DNA of 64,000 nt from Pseudomonadota bacterium (GTDB lineage: Bacteria; Desulfobacterota; Binatia; Binatales; Binataceae): assembly GCA_021324755.1 (NCBI GenBank), contig JAJPIL010000014.1, positions 434,001 to 498,000 of the forward strand, read 5' to 3'. Made by a program: the position numbers and the translations under genes. Below the pieces are notes generated by a model, which saw only the letters and a list, made by a program, of their open reading frames with translations, did not search any database and was not told where the DNA came from. Shown piece after piece: positions 17,758 through 26,546 of the stretch (the first letter of the stretch is position 1; each line of letters starts with the position of its first letter).

Positions 17758-18780
17758 TTGGCAGCGGACTTACTTGACAGCCGAATAGCTATTTTAGGAG
17801 CCGGTGCGTGGGGAACCGCGTTGGCGGTTGTGCTTGCTACGCACGGCCGGCGGGTCGTGCTTTGCGTGCGACGGACCTCACAGCTTGTAGAGTTGAGCAC
17901 GAAGCTCGAAAACCCTGCGTACTTGCCCGGAGTGCGCCTGCCCCAGGAACTCGAGCTTACGGGGCAATGGGCGCAAGCGGTGGCTTCGGCAGACGTCGTC
18001 GTCCTTGCTGTGCCATCTAATTTCGCGCGGCAAGCTTTCGCACGCGTTGCCGATTCCTTGAGACCCGACGCGGTCGTGATTAGCGCGGTCAAAGGAATCG
18101 AAGACGGTTCGCTACGCACGATGAGCGAGATGTTGGCCGAGTTCGTGCGTGATAAATCTCAATTGGCGGCGCTTTCGGGCCCGGGGTTCGCGCTGGAGAT
18201 CGCGCGCGGCCAGCCCGCGGCGCTGGTTGCGGCATCCTATGACGAAGGCACTGCCATGTTGGTTCAACGCCTGTTCGCCGTGGGCTCGCTGCGCATATAT
18301 CGCAGTCAAGACGTTGTGGGAGTTGAAATCGGCGGAGTGGTAAAAAACGTGATCGCTATCGCCGCCGGCATTTGCGACGGTCTCGAGCTGGGGCTCAGTG
18401 CGCGGGCTGCGCTTATCACGCGCGGCGTGGCCGAGATGATGAGGCTTGGAGTTGCGATGGGAGCGCGCAGCGAAACGCTGGCCGGACTTGCGGGGCTTGG
18501 CGACCTGGTGCTTACCTGTACGGGCGACCTTTCGCGCAACCGAAGCTTCGGGATTCTCCTGGCCCGCCAAGAGCAGACAGCGCGCCGGGCAATGGAGCGC
18601 CAAGAAGGGCCAGTTGCGGAGGGAATCACAAATGCGCTCAAGGTCAGAGCTCTGGCTGCGCGCTATAACGTCGAGATGCCGATCGTGGAAGCCGTATCGC
18701 GATGCCTTTATGACGGTGAGAGTCCCGCCGCAATGGTGCAGGCGTTGCTGCGTCGCAAGCTAAAGGCCGAATTTTACTGA
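17758..18780 (+). CDS. gpsA: Glycerol-3-phosphate dehydrogenase [NAD(P)+]
   Basis: Reduces dihydroxyacetone phosphate to sn-glycerol 3-phosphate for phospholipid synthesis. The Rossmann motif ILGAGAWGTALA opens the protein, VVLAVPSNFARQA and SAVKGIEDG follow, and the catalytic lysine lies in EIGGVVKNVIAIAAG. The C-terminal helical domain ends with EGITNALKVRALAA and VEAVSRCLYDGESP. I chose the TTG at 17758 because AGAGG precedes it by six bases and it gives 340 residues, the family norm. An in-frame GTG at 17686 would add 24 residues of unlikely sequence. Confidence 0.93.
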   Translation: MAADLLDSRIAILGAGAWGTALAVVLATHGRRVVLCVRRTSQLVELSTKLENPAYLPGVRLPQELELTGQWAQAVASADVVVLAVPSNFARQAFARVADSLRPDAVVISAVKGIEDGSLRTMSEMLAEFVRDKSQLAALSGPGFALEIARGQPAALVAASYDEGTAMLVQRLFAVGSLRIYRSQDVVGVEIGGVVKNVIAIAAGICDGLELGLSARAALITRGVAEMMRLGVAMGARSETLAGLAGLGDLVLTCTGDLSRNRSFGILLARQEQTARRAMERQEGPVAEGITNALKVRALAARYNVEMPIVEAVSRCLYDGESPAAMVQALLRRKLKAEFY

Positions 18781-18871
18781 GAGCAAAAGCAGCGCGATAA
18801 TAACTCGCGAGGAAAGGAATTATTTGGTGGAATTATTGGGGAAACAATTCACGGCGTTCGAGAAAAAACCA

Positions 18872-18887
18872 GGCCAGCTTTCTGGCC
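18872..18887 (+). promoter_or_regulatory. Hairpin in the leader of the small zinc-knuckle gene
   Basis: GGCCAG (18872-18877) and CTGGCC (18882-18887) with loop CTTT form a tight stem about 38 nt before the start codon. No T-run follows on the plus strand. It could end the gpsA transcript or stabilise or regulate the next mRNA. Confidence 0.4.
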
Positions 18888-18924
18888 GCATGACAGTTAA
18901 ATTTCTCGACCGGGGTGAACGATA

Positions 18925-19152
18925 GTGGCTGGAAAAGGTCCTTGCAGAGCCGAAGGTTGCACGCGCGAGGCTATCGCTAAGCATTATTGCCGCAAGCATT
19001 ATCGCCTGTGGAAGCGGGGTGAGATGCCCAAGCCGCGCTATAAGACATGTACGCACGAAAATTGCCATAAACCCCGCTTCAAAGGCAGCTTGTGTGAACA
19101 GCATTGGCTGGCAGCTCACAGCAAGGCGGGCACGGAAACCAAAGCAGCATAA
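18925..19152 (+). CDS. Small twin zinc-knuckle protein, function unknown
   Basis: A 75-residue basic protein with two copies of the same metal-binding spacing, C-x4-C-x9-C-x2-H. Ligands are C7, C12, C22, H25 and C42, C47, C57, H60, with an aromatic residue after each histidine. A GGGGTGA ribosome site precedes the GTG start. This pattern suggests two small zinc fingers, perhaps nucleic-acid binding. I do not recognise a named family with certainty, although similar modules occur in small bacterial and phage HNH-associated proteins. It is monocistronic: hairpin upstream, terminator-like element just after the stop. Confidence 0.75.
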   Translation: MAGKGPCRAEGCTREAIAKHYCRKHYRLWKRGEMPKPRYKTCTHENCHKPRFKGSLCEQHWLAAHSKAGTETKAA

Positions 19153-19187
19153 CAAAAGGCAGGCCGCCTTTGCCTTGCCTGGTTTTG
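19153..19187. terminator. Terminator-like hairpin after the small zinc-knuckle gene
   Basis: Starts at the stop codon. CAAAAGGCAGGC pairs with GCCTTGCCTGGTTTTG apart from small bulges, leaving a ~6-nt loop. The A-rich left arm and TTTT on the right make it plausible as a bidirectional terminator. Confidence 0.55.
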
Positions 19188-19264
19188 TGCGCCTCGAGCC
19201 CGGATACTCGTTCAGAGTGGCCTTCTTTTCGCTCGAGAATTCTAATCAGCGAGGGACGTAGCGC

Positions 19265-20071
19265 GTGGCAGAAGTAACTAACTTGATCGTTGCCGGCGCG
19301 GCTGGGCGCATGGGACGGACGCTCGTCGCACTAATATCGAAGGAACCATCGCTCAAGCTCGTCGGTGCCCTTGAAGCAGCGGGCCATCCTGCTCTAGGGC
19401 AGGACGCCGGCGAGCTTTGCGGTGTTGGGAGGCTAGGTGTAACGCTTGCCGCGGACTATAAGTCGCTTGCCCGACCCGATACCGTAACATTGGACTTTAC
19501 GAACGCCCAAGCCGCGATGGAACATCTGGAAGTGGCTGTTCAGAATAGTGCTGCGATTGTGGTCGGCTCGACCGGTTTTACTCCCGAAATGGAGGCACGA
19601 ATTCGCGAAATCGGACCTCGCACGCGAACGCTGGTTGCGCCAAACATGAGCGTCGGGGTAAACGTCCTGCTGAAGATAGTGGCTGAAGTCGCCGCTATGC
19701 TGTCCGACTTCGATGCCGAAATAGTCGAGCTTCATCATCGCACTAAAATCGACGCCCCCAGCGGTACGGCGCTGGCTCTGGGACGGGCGATCGCGCAAGC
19801 GCGCGGTTTCGAACTAAAAGATAGCGCCGTATTCGGTCGCCAAGGACAAACCGGAGAGCGACCAAAGGAAAAAATCGGCATTTTCGCGCTTCGGGCAGGA
19901 GATGCGGTCGGCGACCATACGGTGATTTTCGGCGGTGCCGGAGAACGTCTCGAGCTGACTCATCGTATGCAGAGCCGCGAATGCTTGGCGCGTGGCGCGC
20001 TCAGGGCGGCACGATGGTTAGCGGGGCAAAAGCCGGGACTCTATTCGATGCAAGACGTGCTAGGCTTTTAA
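19265..20071 (+). CDS. dapB: 4-hydroxy-tetrahydrodipicolinate reductase
   Basis: NAD(P)H-dependent step of lysine/meso-diaminopimelate synthesis. It shows the nucleotide motif VAGAAGRMGRTL, the VVGSTGFTPE and NMSVGVNVLL loops, the catalytic block ELHHRTKIDAPSGTAL (His-His and Lys) and the C-terminal HRMQSRECLARGALRAARWL. Length 268 is typical. The start is GTG. With dapL at 32.9 kb it indicates the aminotransferase variant of the DAP pathway, although the two genes are not adjacent. It converges with ctaG. Confidence 0.96.
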   Translation: MAEVTNLIVAGAAGRMGRTLVALISKEPSLKLVGALEAAGHPALGQDAGELCGVGRLGVTLAADYKSLARPDTVTLDFTNAQAAMEHLEVAVQNSAAIVVGSTGFTPEMEARIREIGPRTRTLVAPNMSVGVNVLLKIVAEVAAMLSDFDAEIVELHHRTKIDAPSGTALALGRAIAQARGFELKDSAVFGRQGQTGERPKEKIGIFALRAGDAVGDHTVIFGGAGERLELTHRMQSRECLARGALRAARWLAGQKPGLYSMQDVLGF

Positions 20072-20077
20072 AGCCTA
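20061..20077. other. Inverted repeat spanning the dapB stop codon
   Basis: TAGGCTTT (20061-20068) and AAAGCCTA (20070-20077) form a perfect palindrome centred on the dapB stop codon (20069-20071). It lies between convergent dapB and ctaG. It has no T-run after the stem in either direction and is a weak candidate for a shared transcript end. Confidence 0.35.
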
Positions 20078-20141
20078 AAAGCAATTCTCAGCAATTAGCA
20101 GCGCACTTTTGCCGTGTCGCTGCCGTCGAGTAACCGCGATT

Positions 20142-20966
20142 TTATGCGCGAGCTTTTGCGGGTTGGCTACCGTTATCGCTGAGGATAACGGGCTGGTCAC
20201 GGTCGTCGCGTCTTGCCCAGCGATAGAAAATGATCGTAAACACCGCCGTCATGTAAAAGCCGGCGCCGACCCACATAAAAAGGCCGCCCAATATCTGGTC
20301 AGCTAAAGGGCTCAAACCGAAGGGATGTGGGGTCGAAGTTGCGTAATAGGGGTAGATGACGGTTTCGGCGAGCGACACAGGCGCTGCCACTGAGGCCATC
20401 GGAATAAGCTGAAGGAACAAGTAAAGCATCTGCGCCGGATAGGACAGGCGCGGCAGCTCCGGTAACGGACTTAGTAATGGCCACCACGTAATGACACCGG
20501 TGACGATAAGTCCAAGATGCATCGCCACATGAAAGGCCTCGTTACGGCACATTAAATCGAACACCTTCGGTACGTGGAGCACTACCAGCAGAGCGTTGTA
20601 TAGGACAAAAGCAACTATAGGATTAGTTACGACCTTTGCCAGCTGTCGCAAAAAAGGCGGCCGAACCAAAGGCCGCAGCATCCAGCCCGGCGTGCCAAGT
20701 AAAAACAGCGGCGGAAAGACTAATCCGAGGATCAGATGCTGGCTCATGTGAGCAGTAAACGAGCGCTCGTCAGCAAGCCGCTCCACGGGACCGGACAAGG
20801 CGAACAGGAGGGAAGCGAGCGCGGCGGCGAAGCTTGCAACCTGGCCCCTGCTAACCGGTTTTTTGAGTACACGGGCGGCAATAATATACGCCGCCGCTAA
20901 AAGCGCAACGCCAAGGGGAACGCTCGGATGTTCGAAAAGCTCTGAAGACACGGAACTTCGGGTCAC
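20142..20966 (-). CDS. ctaG: CtaG-type cytochrome c oxidase assembly protein (caa3_CtaG family)
   Basis: A 274-residue polytopic membrane protein with about seven helices. Conserved family features include HMSQHLILGLVFPPLFLLG, LYNALLVVLHVPKVFD and GVITWWPLLSP, with several membrane histidines that could handle copper or heme. CtaG of the caa3 type supports maturation of the oxidase. It overlaps the subunit IV gene by 4 nt and is the last gene of the act-cta operon. It is not the soluble Cox11-type CtaG. Confidence 0.88.
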   Translation of the reverse strand: MTRSSVSSELFEHPSVPLGVALLAAAYIIAARVLKKPVSRGQVASFAAALASLLFALSGPVERLADERSFTAHMSQHLILGLVFPPLFLLGTPGWMLRPLVRPPFLRQLAKVVTNPIVAFVLYNALLVVLHVPKVFDLMCRNEAFHVAMHLGLIVTGVITWWPLLSPLPELPRLSYPAQMLYLFLQLIPMASVAAPVSLAETVIYPYYATSTPHPFGLSPLADQILGGLFMWVGAGFYMTAVFTIIFYRWARRDDRDQPVILSDNGSQPAKARA

Positions 20967-21310
20967 GCCGTTGGCGGAGACCCCATAAAGTAAGCAATTA
21001 GTATCATCAACGCGATAACTATAAAGCCGGCCAGCGCAAGCAACGGACCAAAAATACCGGTGTAAGCTAAATGGTCGTATTTGAGGTGCATGTAAAACAT
21101 CACAACGAGCGCAAACTTAGCCCCTGACAAGACAAGCAATATCGGAATAAGTACGGGCTGGAGCGACGGCACATAAAAGGCCCAGATCTCAAGAATAGTC
21201 AGGACCGTTAAAACGCCCGCAACTTCGAGATACGCCTTGATTGTGCCACGCGGAACCTCTTCGTGGGCGTGAACAGGTTCGGCGGGCGATGCAGTTGGGT
21301 TGTTGCTCAT
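20963..21310 (-). CDS. ctaF: Cytochrome c oxidase subunit IV (prokaryotic type)
   Basis: A 115-residue protein with three predicted transmembrane helices, including the family-typical FALVVMFYMHLKYD segment. It is an accessory subunit of caa3-type oxidases. The start overlaps the end of ctaDE by 4 nt and the stop overlaps ctaG by 4 nt, indicating translational coupling. Confidence 0.88.
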   Translation of the reverse strand: MSNNPTASPAEPVHAHEEVPRGTIKAYLEVAGVLTVLTILEIWAFYVPSLQPVLIPILLVLSGAKFALVVMFYMHLKYDHLAYTGIFGPLLALAGFIVIALMILIAYFMGSPPTA

Positions 21311-23757
21311 GCTCCTGTCACCTTATCCATCAGGTACACGAGGCTAAAGATTACGATCCAAACGATGTCAACGAAATGCCAGTAGAGTCCTCCGAATTCG
21401 ACGGCCAGGGCGCGCTTTTTGGGCACCATATCCTTGAAGGAAGCGAAGGCTAAGGTTAAAAGCCAAATCACGCCCAGCAGCACGTGCAGCCCGTGGAAGC
21501 CGACAAGTGTATAAAACGTCTGGCCAAACAGGTTGTGCTGAAGGGTAACCCCTTCGTGGTAGAACTTGTTGAACTCGTACGCCTGACCGCCGAGGAAGAT
21601 ACAGCCTAGTCCGGCGGTGGCAAAAAGCCAATTCCGTCCAGCTTTGATGTCGCCTCGCTCGAAACCAGCTAGCGCAAGAACCATCAGAAGACTGCTCATG
21701 AGCAGCACGAAGGTGCTGAAAGAGGTAAGCGGTATTTCGAGAATCTCCTTGGCGGTCGGGCCGATAAGGTCCCGTCCTTTATACGCCATGTAAGTTCCAA
21801 TAAGCGAGGCAAAGAACAGAGATTCTGACCCGATGAAAGTCCACATACCCACTTTGCGGCTATCGAGCGGATAGATGTCGTCGCCTCGCTCTTTGCTTGG
21901 ATGCTCGCCGTAGGTCGGATACTCGAAGCCGATCCCGACAATGGCGAGATAAACAATTAACAGGCCGACCAAAGTGATTCGCAACCACGCCACGGCGCCG
22001 ATTCCGCACAGAGCCAGGCCCGCGGCAAGAAGAATCGGGAACATCGAGGGTGCTGGCACGTGGATGTGAGGCACGTGGCCTGCCTCGTGTTCAGCCGCAA
22101 CCTCGGGCACTTTGTGTCCGGGGTTGTTGCCGTACTTCATCTCCCAGAAGGCGTCCTTGCTGTGCACGTGTGGAATCTCTGCAAAGTTATACACCGGCGG
22201 CGGCGAAGGGATTGACCACTCGAGTGTTCTGCCGTCCCATGGATCGGCTGGTGCTTCTGGGCCGCGAGTGAGCGACTCGACCATGGCAATAAGCAGGAAC
22301 AGAATGCCGGTTGCCATGACAAAAGCACCGATGGTGCAGAACATGTTCCAGAAGTCCCAATGGAGCCCGGCACCGTAGGTGTAGATTCGCCGCGGCATTC
22401 CGCCCAAACCCAAAAAGTGCATCGGGAAGAAAGTCATGTTGAAGCCGATGCAGGTAAGCCAAAAGTTGATCCTGCCGAGCTTCTCATTCATCATTCGGCC
22501 CGTCATTTTGGGCCACCAGTAGTAGAGACCCGCCAAAAAGGCGAACAGCGAACCGCCGCCGAGCACGTAATGGAAATGGGCTACGATGAAGTACGAGCCG
22601 GTTTGCTGAAGGTCGATTGGCGGTTGCGCGTGCATCACGCCGGTTAGCCCACCCAGCGTAAACTGCACGACAAAGGCCAGCGCGTAGAGGAAAGACGTCG
22701 TCCAGACGAAATTGCCGCGCCAAAGTGTGGCGACCCAGCTGTACACTTTTATGCCGGTCGGGATCGCGATCGCCATCGTGCTAAGCGCGAACGCAGCGTC
22801 AGCGATCGGGCCCATTCCGGTAGCGAACATATGGTGGCCCCACACGCCGTACGAGATAAAGCCGATAAGCGCAGTCGCGTAAGCCATCGCCGCGTAGCCA
22901 AACAGCGGCTTGCGCGAAAAGCACGGGATCACCTCGGAAATTATGCCGAATGCGGGCAGCGCCAGAATGTAGACCTCGGGATGGCCAAAAAGCCAAAACA
23001 GATGCTGCCACAGAATCGGCGTGGCGCCGGCCACTGTCGAGTAAAAATGAGTTCCCAGGAAGCGATCCATCACCAGGAAAACGAGCCCGACGGTAAGTGG
23101 CGGAAAGGCAACGAGCACGAGCACGGAGGCAACCAGGATGTTCCAGACGAAGATCGGCATGCGCATGAAAGTCATGCCGGGGGCGCGCATGTTGACAATG
23201 GTCACGAAAAAGTTAAGCGCGCCGAGAATCGAGGAAATCCCAAGAATCAGCAGACCGATGGCCCAGAAATCTTCTCGGCTTCCAGGAGTGAAAAAGCGCT
23301 CGGTCAAGTTGGCGTATCCGAACCATCCCGCGTCTGGCAGGCCGCCGAAAAGAAAGCTCGAATACATAAAGAGCGCGCCAAAAAGAAAGATCCAGTAGCT
23401 TAAAGCATTGAGGCGCGGGAAAGCGACGTCTCGCGCCCCAATCTGAAGGGGCATAGCGATGTTGCCAAAAAAGCCCAGCCCAAGCGGCATGATGACCAGA
23501 AAGATCATCGTCGTGCCGTGCATCGTGAAAAACTGGTTATAGAGGTCGGCGCTCAAGAAGTGGTTGTTGGGCTGGGCAAGCTGGATACGCATCGCAAGGG
23601 CTTCGAAGCCAGCAAGGCCCATAAAAGCCAAGGACGTAAGCCCATACATCACGCCGATCCGCTTGTGATCGACGGTCACGAGCCAACTGAGGAGCCCACC
23701 TTCAGTGAGGTAATTTTCGCGCGCTTTGACTACTTCTTTCGGTACGGCAACTGCCAT
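21307..23757 (-). CDS. ctaD-ctaE: Fused cytochrome c oxidase subunits I and III
   Basis: An 816-residue fusion. Residues ~1-560 are subunit I of an A-type heme-copper oxidase: heme-ligand histidine in FTMHGTTMIFLV, the CuB His-Tyr pair in FGHPEVYILALP, two CuB histidines in GVWGHHMFATG, and heme ligands in VAHFHYVLGG. After a membrane-spanning linker, residues ~610-816 are subunit III, with FIGSESLFFASLIGTY, GFHGLHVLLGVIWLL and YWHFVDIVWIVIF. I/III fusions are known, for example in Thermus caa3. It reduces oxygen to water with proton pumping. It starts 12 nt after the ctaC stop. Confidence 0.95.
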   Translation of the reverse strand: MAVAVPKEVVKARENYLTEGGLLSWLVTVDHKRIGVMYGLTSLAFMGLAGFEALAMRIQLAQPNNHFLSADLYNQFFTMHGTTMIFLVIMPLGLGFFGNIAMPLQIGARDVAFPRLNALSYWIFLFGALFMYSSFLFGGLPDAGWFGYANLTERFFTPGSREDFWAIGLLILGISSILGALNFFVTIVNMRAPGMTFMRMPIFVWNILVASVLVLVAFPPLTVGLVFLVMDRFLGTHFYSTVAGATPILWQHLFWLFGHPEVYILALPAFGIISEVIPCFSRKPLFGYAAMAYATALIGFISYGVWGHHMFATGMGPIADAAFALSTMAIAIPTGIKVYSWVATLWRGNFVWTTSFLYALAFVVQFTLGGLTGVMHAQPPIDLQQTGSYFIVAHFHYVLGGGSLFAFLAGLYYWWPKMTGRMMNEKLGRINFWLTCIGFNMTFFPMHFLGLGGMPRRIYTYGAGLHWDFWNMFCTIGAFVMATGILFLLIAMVESLTRGPEAPADPWDGRTLEWSIPSPPPVYNFAEIPHVHSKDAFWEMKYGNNPGHKVPEVAAEHEAGHVPHIHVPAPSMFPILLAAGLALCGIGAVAWLRITLVGLLIVYLAIVGIGFEYPTYGEHPSKERGDDIYPLDSRKVGMWTFIGSESLFFASLIGTYMAYKGRDLIGPTAKEILEIPLTSFSTFVLLMSSLLMVLALAGFERGDIKAGRNWLFATAGLGCIFLGGQAYEFNKFYHEGVTLQHNLFGQTFYTLVGFHGLHVLLGVIWLLTLAFASFKDMVPKKRALAVEFGGLYWHFVDIVWIVIFSLVYLMDKVTGA

Positions 23758-23769
23758 CTTGCGATCTCC

Positions 23770-24795
23770 CTACTTAAGGCTCTCCAAGTAAGCTACCAAA
23801 TAATCGATCTGCACCGGATCTAGTCCAAGCGCCGGCATCTGAGCTCCGGGCTTCACCTCTTCAGGGTTCCTTATCCATTTAGCCATATTTTCCGGAGTGT
23901 TTGAAAGTATCGAGCCGGCCAACGTCTGATGCGACCCGATATGACTTAGGTTGGGCCCGATATAGCCTTTCGAAACGCCCTCGATCGTGTGGCATGTCAC
24001 GCAAGGAGCCGCCGCGAACACCGCCGCACCGGCTTCCACTTTCGGATCGTTGCCGGCTGCGGTAGCGGGGGCAGATTGCTGCTGCTTTACCCAGGCTGCG
24101 AAGTTCTCGGGCGTGTCCACGTAAACTCTAAAGCGCATATTGGCGTGAGAGAGCCCGCAGTACTGGGTGCATTCGCCATAATATTCACCAGGCTTTTCAG
24201 GCGTCAGCACGATGTGGTTGACGTGACCCGGAATGGCGTCGCGTTTGCCGCCGAGCTGAGGCGCCCAAAAGCCGTGGATGACGTCGGCGGACTCGAGATC
24301 GAAGTAAACTGTGCGCCCGGCGGGTATATGCAGTTCATCGGGCGTGGTTAGATGGTATTCCGGGTACTGGAATTCCCACCACCACTGATGGCCGATTACG
24401 CGCACGCGCAGTGCTCCCGGAGGCGGTGTTGGTGGTTGGTTTTGAAAGGTAAGTCGAATCGTCGGGATTGCCATCGAAATGAGAATTAACGCGGGCGTGA
24501 TCGTCCACGCTGCCTCGAGCCAGCTCGTTCCTTCGACGTGCTCTTGCTCTTGCGGTCCGGTGCGTGGGGTCAGCCAGAACAACGCCAGCACCATGGGGAC
24601 GAGGACGGTGAGCAAGATGATGCAGTCCCAGATGAACGTATAGCGAAACAGCCTGTAGGAATCGCGCGCGAAGTCGGAGCGAATGATAAAAGTCGACAGC
24701 GGCCCGTTAAACACCTCACAGCCAGCTAAACAAGCAGCGCTCAAACCGGCAAGAATTGCTGAGCGAAGGCAGCCTAATGATGCTTTCAGCTTCAT
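23770..24795 (-). CDS. ctaC: Cytochrome c oxidase subunit II with fused cytochrome c domain (caa3 type)
   Basis: A 341-residue subunit II. The N-terminus looks like a lipoprotein signal ending LAGC, followed by two transmembrane helices. The CuA cupredoxin domain carries VIGHQWWWEFQYPE and the ligand loop CTQYCGLSHANM. A C-terminal c-type heme domain has CVTCH and a methionine ligand candidate in GAQMPALG. The heme domain lets the oxidase take electrons directly from the adjacent Alternative Complex III. It overlaps actF by 4 nt. Confidence 0.95.
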   Translation of the reverse strand: MKLKASLGCLRSAILAGLSAACLAGCEVFNGPLSTFIIRSDFARDSYRLFRYTFIWDCIILLTVLVPMVLALFWLTPRTGPQEQEHVEGTSWLEAAWTITPALILISMAIPTIRLTFQNQPPTPPPGALRVRVIGHQWWWEFQYPEYHLTTPDELHIPAGRTVYFDLESADVIHGFWAPQLGGKRDAIPGHVNHIVLTPEKPGEYYGECTQYCGLSHANMRFRVYVDTPENFAAWVKQQQSAPATAAGNDPKVEAGAAVFAAAPCVTCHTIEGVSKGYIGPNLSHIGSHQTLAGSILSNTPENMAKWIRNPEEVKPGAQMPALGLDPVQIDYLVAYLESLK

Positions 24796-25982
24796 CCCGC
24801 CACCTCCCTAGCGCCTTCGGTTTCCACGACCGAAGCGTTGGCGGCCTCGATTAAACGCGCGAAGCCTTCTCTGGTGCAAAGTCGGAATAGTCCGTAGAAG
24901 CCCAAAGTAACCAGCGCTTCGACCCAGCCGAACGGAATTTCATGCGGCGAGAGCGAAGGCGTAACGAGCACGTATAGTTCGAGCCAGATACCAATCATGC
25001 CCAAAAAAGACACCGTGGCGAGAATTTTTGGGTTTTGCTTGGGCTTTTTCCCCAGCAGAGTCAAAAACGGTATGACCCAAACCAATATCACTGTCGCCCA
25101 TCCAGGAATTGCCCACGGAAGGCGCCGATAGCGCGGTACCACGAAAAACGTTTCTTGTGGCAGGTGGGCATACCAGATCGCTAGAAATTGAGCGTAGCTC
25201 AGGTAGACCCAAAAGATGGAGAAAGCGAAAATCAGTTTGCCTATATCGTGGCGGAGCTGGGGACTGGCCAAAAGGCTATTCGGCGGTACCCGATTGAGCA
25301 TCCGCACGGCGACAAATCCCATCGCGGCAAGCGCAAGCCAAAAGGCGCTCTCAAAATAGTAGACTCCAAAAAGGGTGCTGTACCACCGAGGCGAGAGCGA
25401 CATTATCAGATCGAACGCGATTACCGAGTAGACGGCGGCATACGAAATGGCGAGGGTTGGCGCTAGACGTCTTATCGCTTTAGGCGGAAGCTCGATCTCG
25501 CTTGGCGAGTTGACCCATTGTTGAGTCTCGGCGGAACGGGAGGCGCGCACGAACAGGTAGCTCAGAAACGTCATCCAGGCCAACCCGATCCCGTCGCGAG
25601 CGAACAAAAATGGTACGTTAAGCCACGGCGTAAGCCGAGGTATGGGATGGGTGACCCAAGGGAAGATAACTTCGCGGCCGAGAAAAAGCAGCCAAAACAA
25701 TATGAAACCGGGCAGGATAAAACCAGAAAAAGCCTCTGCTAGGCGATAGGCAATCGCTCCACCCCAGCGGCCCTGGGCGAGATAGAACGCTGCCGAAGCG
25801 ACCACTCCGCCCTGAGCCAGCCCCATCCAAAACAGAAGATTTACCAAAAACGCCTCCCATGCGCGCGCACTCTGGCCCACGGCGAGGGCGAGCAGAAAGG
25901 CAGCCGCCCCGACCACCGCTGCGCCGGCCCAACGGGGAGTGGAACTGCTGAAGTCTTCTACGGGATATCGCTCGGCGCTCAT
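24792..25982 (-). CDS. actF: Alternative Complex III subunit ActF
   Basis: A 396-residue integral membrane protein with about ten helices, homologous to ActC/NrfD-like proteins. It has the typical VNLLFWMGLAQGGVVASAAFYL stretch (a split NrfD motif) and RDGIGLAWMTFLSYL. ActF forms half of the quinol-oxidising membrane module of ACIII. It overlaps actE and ctaC by 4 nt each, so ACIII and the oxidase are translated from one mRNA. Confidence 0.9.
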   Translation of the reverse strand: MSAERYPVEDFSSSTPRWAGAAVVGAAAFLLALAVGQSARAWEAFLVNLLFWMGLAQGGVVASAAFYLAQGRWGGAIAYRLAEAFSGFILPGFILFWLLFLGREVIFPWVTHPIPRLTPWLNVPFLFARDGIGLAWMTFLSYLFVRASRSAETQQWVNSPSEIELPPKAIRRLAPTLAISYAAVYSVIAFDLIMSLSPRWYSTLFGVYYFESAFWLALAAMGFVAVRMLNRVPPNSLLASPQLRHDIGKLIFAFSIFWVYLSYAQFLAIWYAHLPQETFFVVPRYRRLPWAIPGWATVILVWVIPFLTLLGKKPKQNPKILATVSFLGMIGIWLELYVLVTPSLSPHEIPFGWVEALVTLGFYGLFRLCTREGFARLIEAANASVVETEGAREVAG

Positions 25983-26536
25983 TTTTGCCCCACCTGCTCC
26001 GGACTCTTACCGCCAGCTAAATAACGTATATAAAGCACCACTTGCCAACGTTCGGTTGGCGTCATCGCGTCAGCATAAGAAGGCATCACCAGTCCCCCGT
26101 CGCGAATCGTACCGTAAATATAACCATCGGTTTGGAAGCTAGCCGAAGTCACCAGATTTGCAGGCGGGAGGGTGAGCCAGTAAGCTACCGGCCCGTCTCC
26201 CTTGCCGGTCGTACCGTGACACACAGCGCAGTAAGTCTCGTACAGCTCTTTTCCATGGGCGAGGTTTTCCTCGCTCGGTTTAAGCGGATTATGAAGCGAT
26301 TTTGCGGCCTCTACCCGCGTCTGGGGAAGTTCTCCATTTTTGGTCGGTAGCGCCTCGGACGGCATCACGCGGGGCGCTACTTCGAGCGGCTTGACCGAGG
26401 GCGAGCGGAACATGTCAATGCTCCAGGGGAACGCGTATACCGTAAGCGGCACAAGCATCAGTCCCAAGGCAAGCGCAACTACGGAGGCCAGATCGACAGG
26501 CGAGTCGTACAGGCGCTGCCTTTTCGCGAGCTTCAT
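25979..26536 (-). CDS. actE: Alternative Complex III subunit ActE, mono-heme cytochrome c
   Basis: A membrane-anchored cytochrome c with one N-terminal helix (about residues 15-35) and a single CAVCHG heme site near the middle, with a methionine ligand candidate in GGLVMPSYADAM. ActE carries electrons from ActA toward the oxidase. I chose the ATG at 26536, which has a GAGG site 4-5 nt before it and follows the actD stop by 10 nt. The frame remains open 10 codons further, into actD. Confidence 0.9.
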   Translation of the reverse strand: MKLAKRQRLYDSPVDLASVVALALGLMLVPLTVYAFPWSIDMFRSPSVKPLEVAPRVMPSEALPTKNGELPQTRVEAAKSLHNPLKPSEENLAHGKELYETYCAVCHGTTGKGDGPVAYWLTLPPANLVTSASFQTDGYIYGTIRDGGLVMPSYADAMTPTERWQVVLYIRYLAGGKSPEQVGQK

Positions 26537-26546
26537 GAGACCTCGA

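Noticed and set aside
22831-23403. 190-codon plus-strand ORF within ctaD
   Set aside because: Antisense to the conserved heme-copper oxidase core; composition is low-complexity and unlike a protein.
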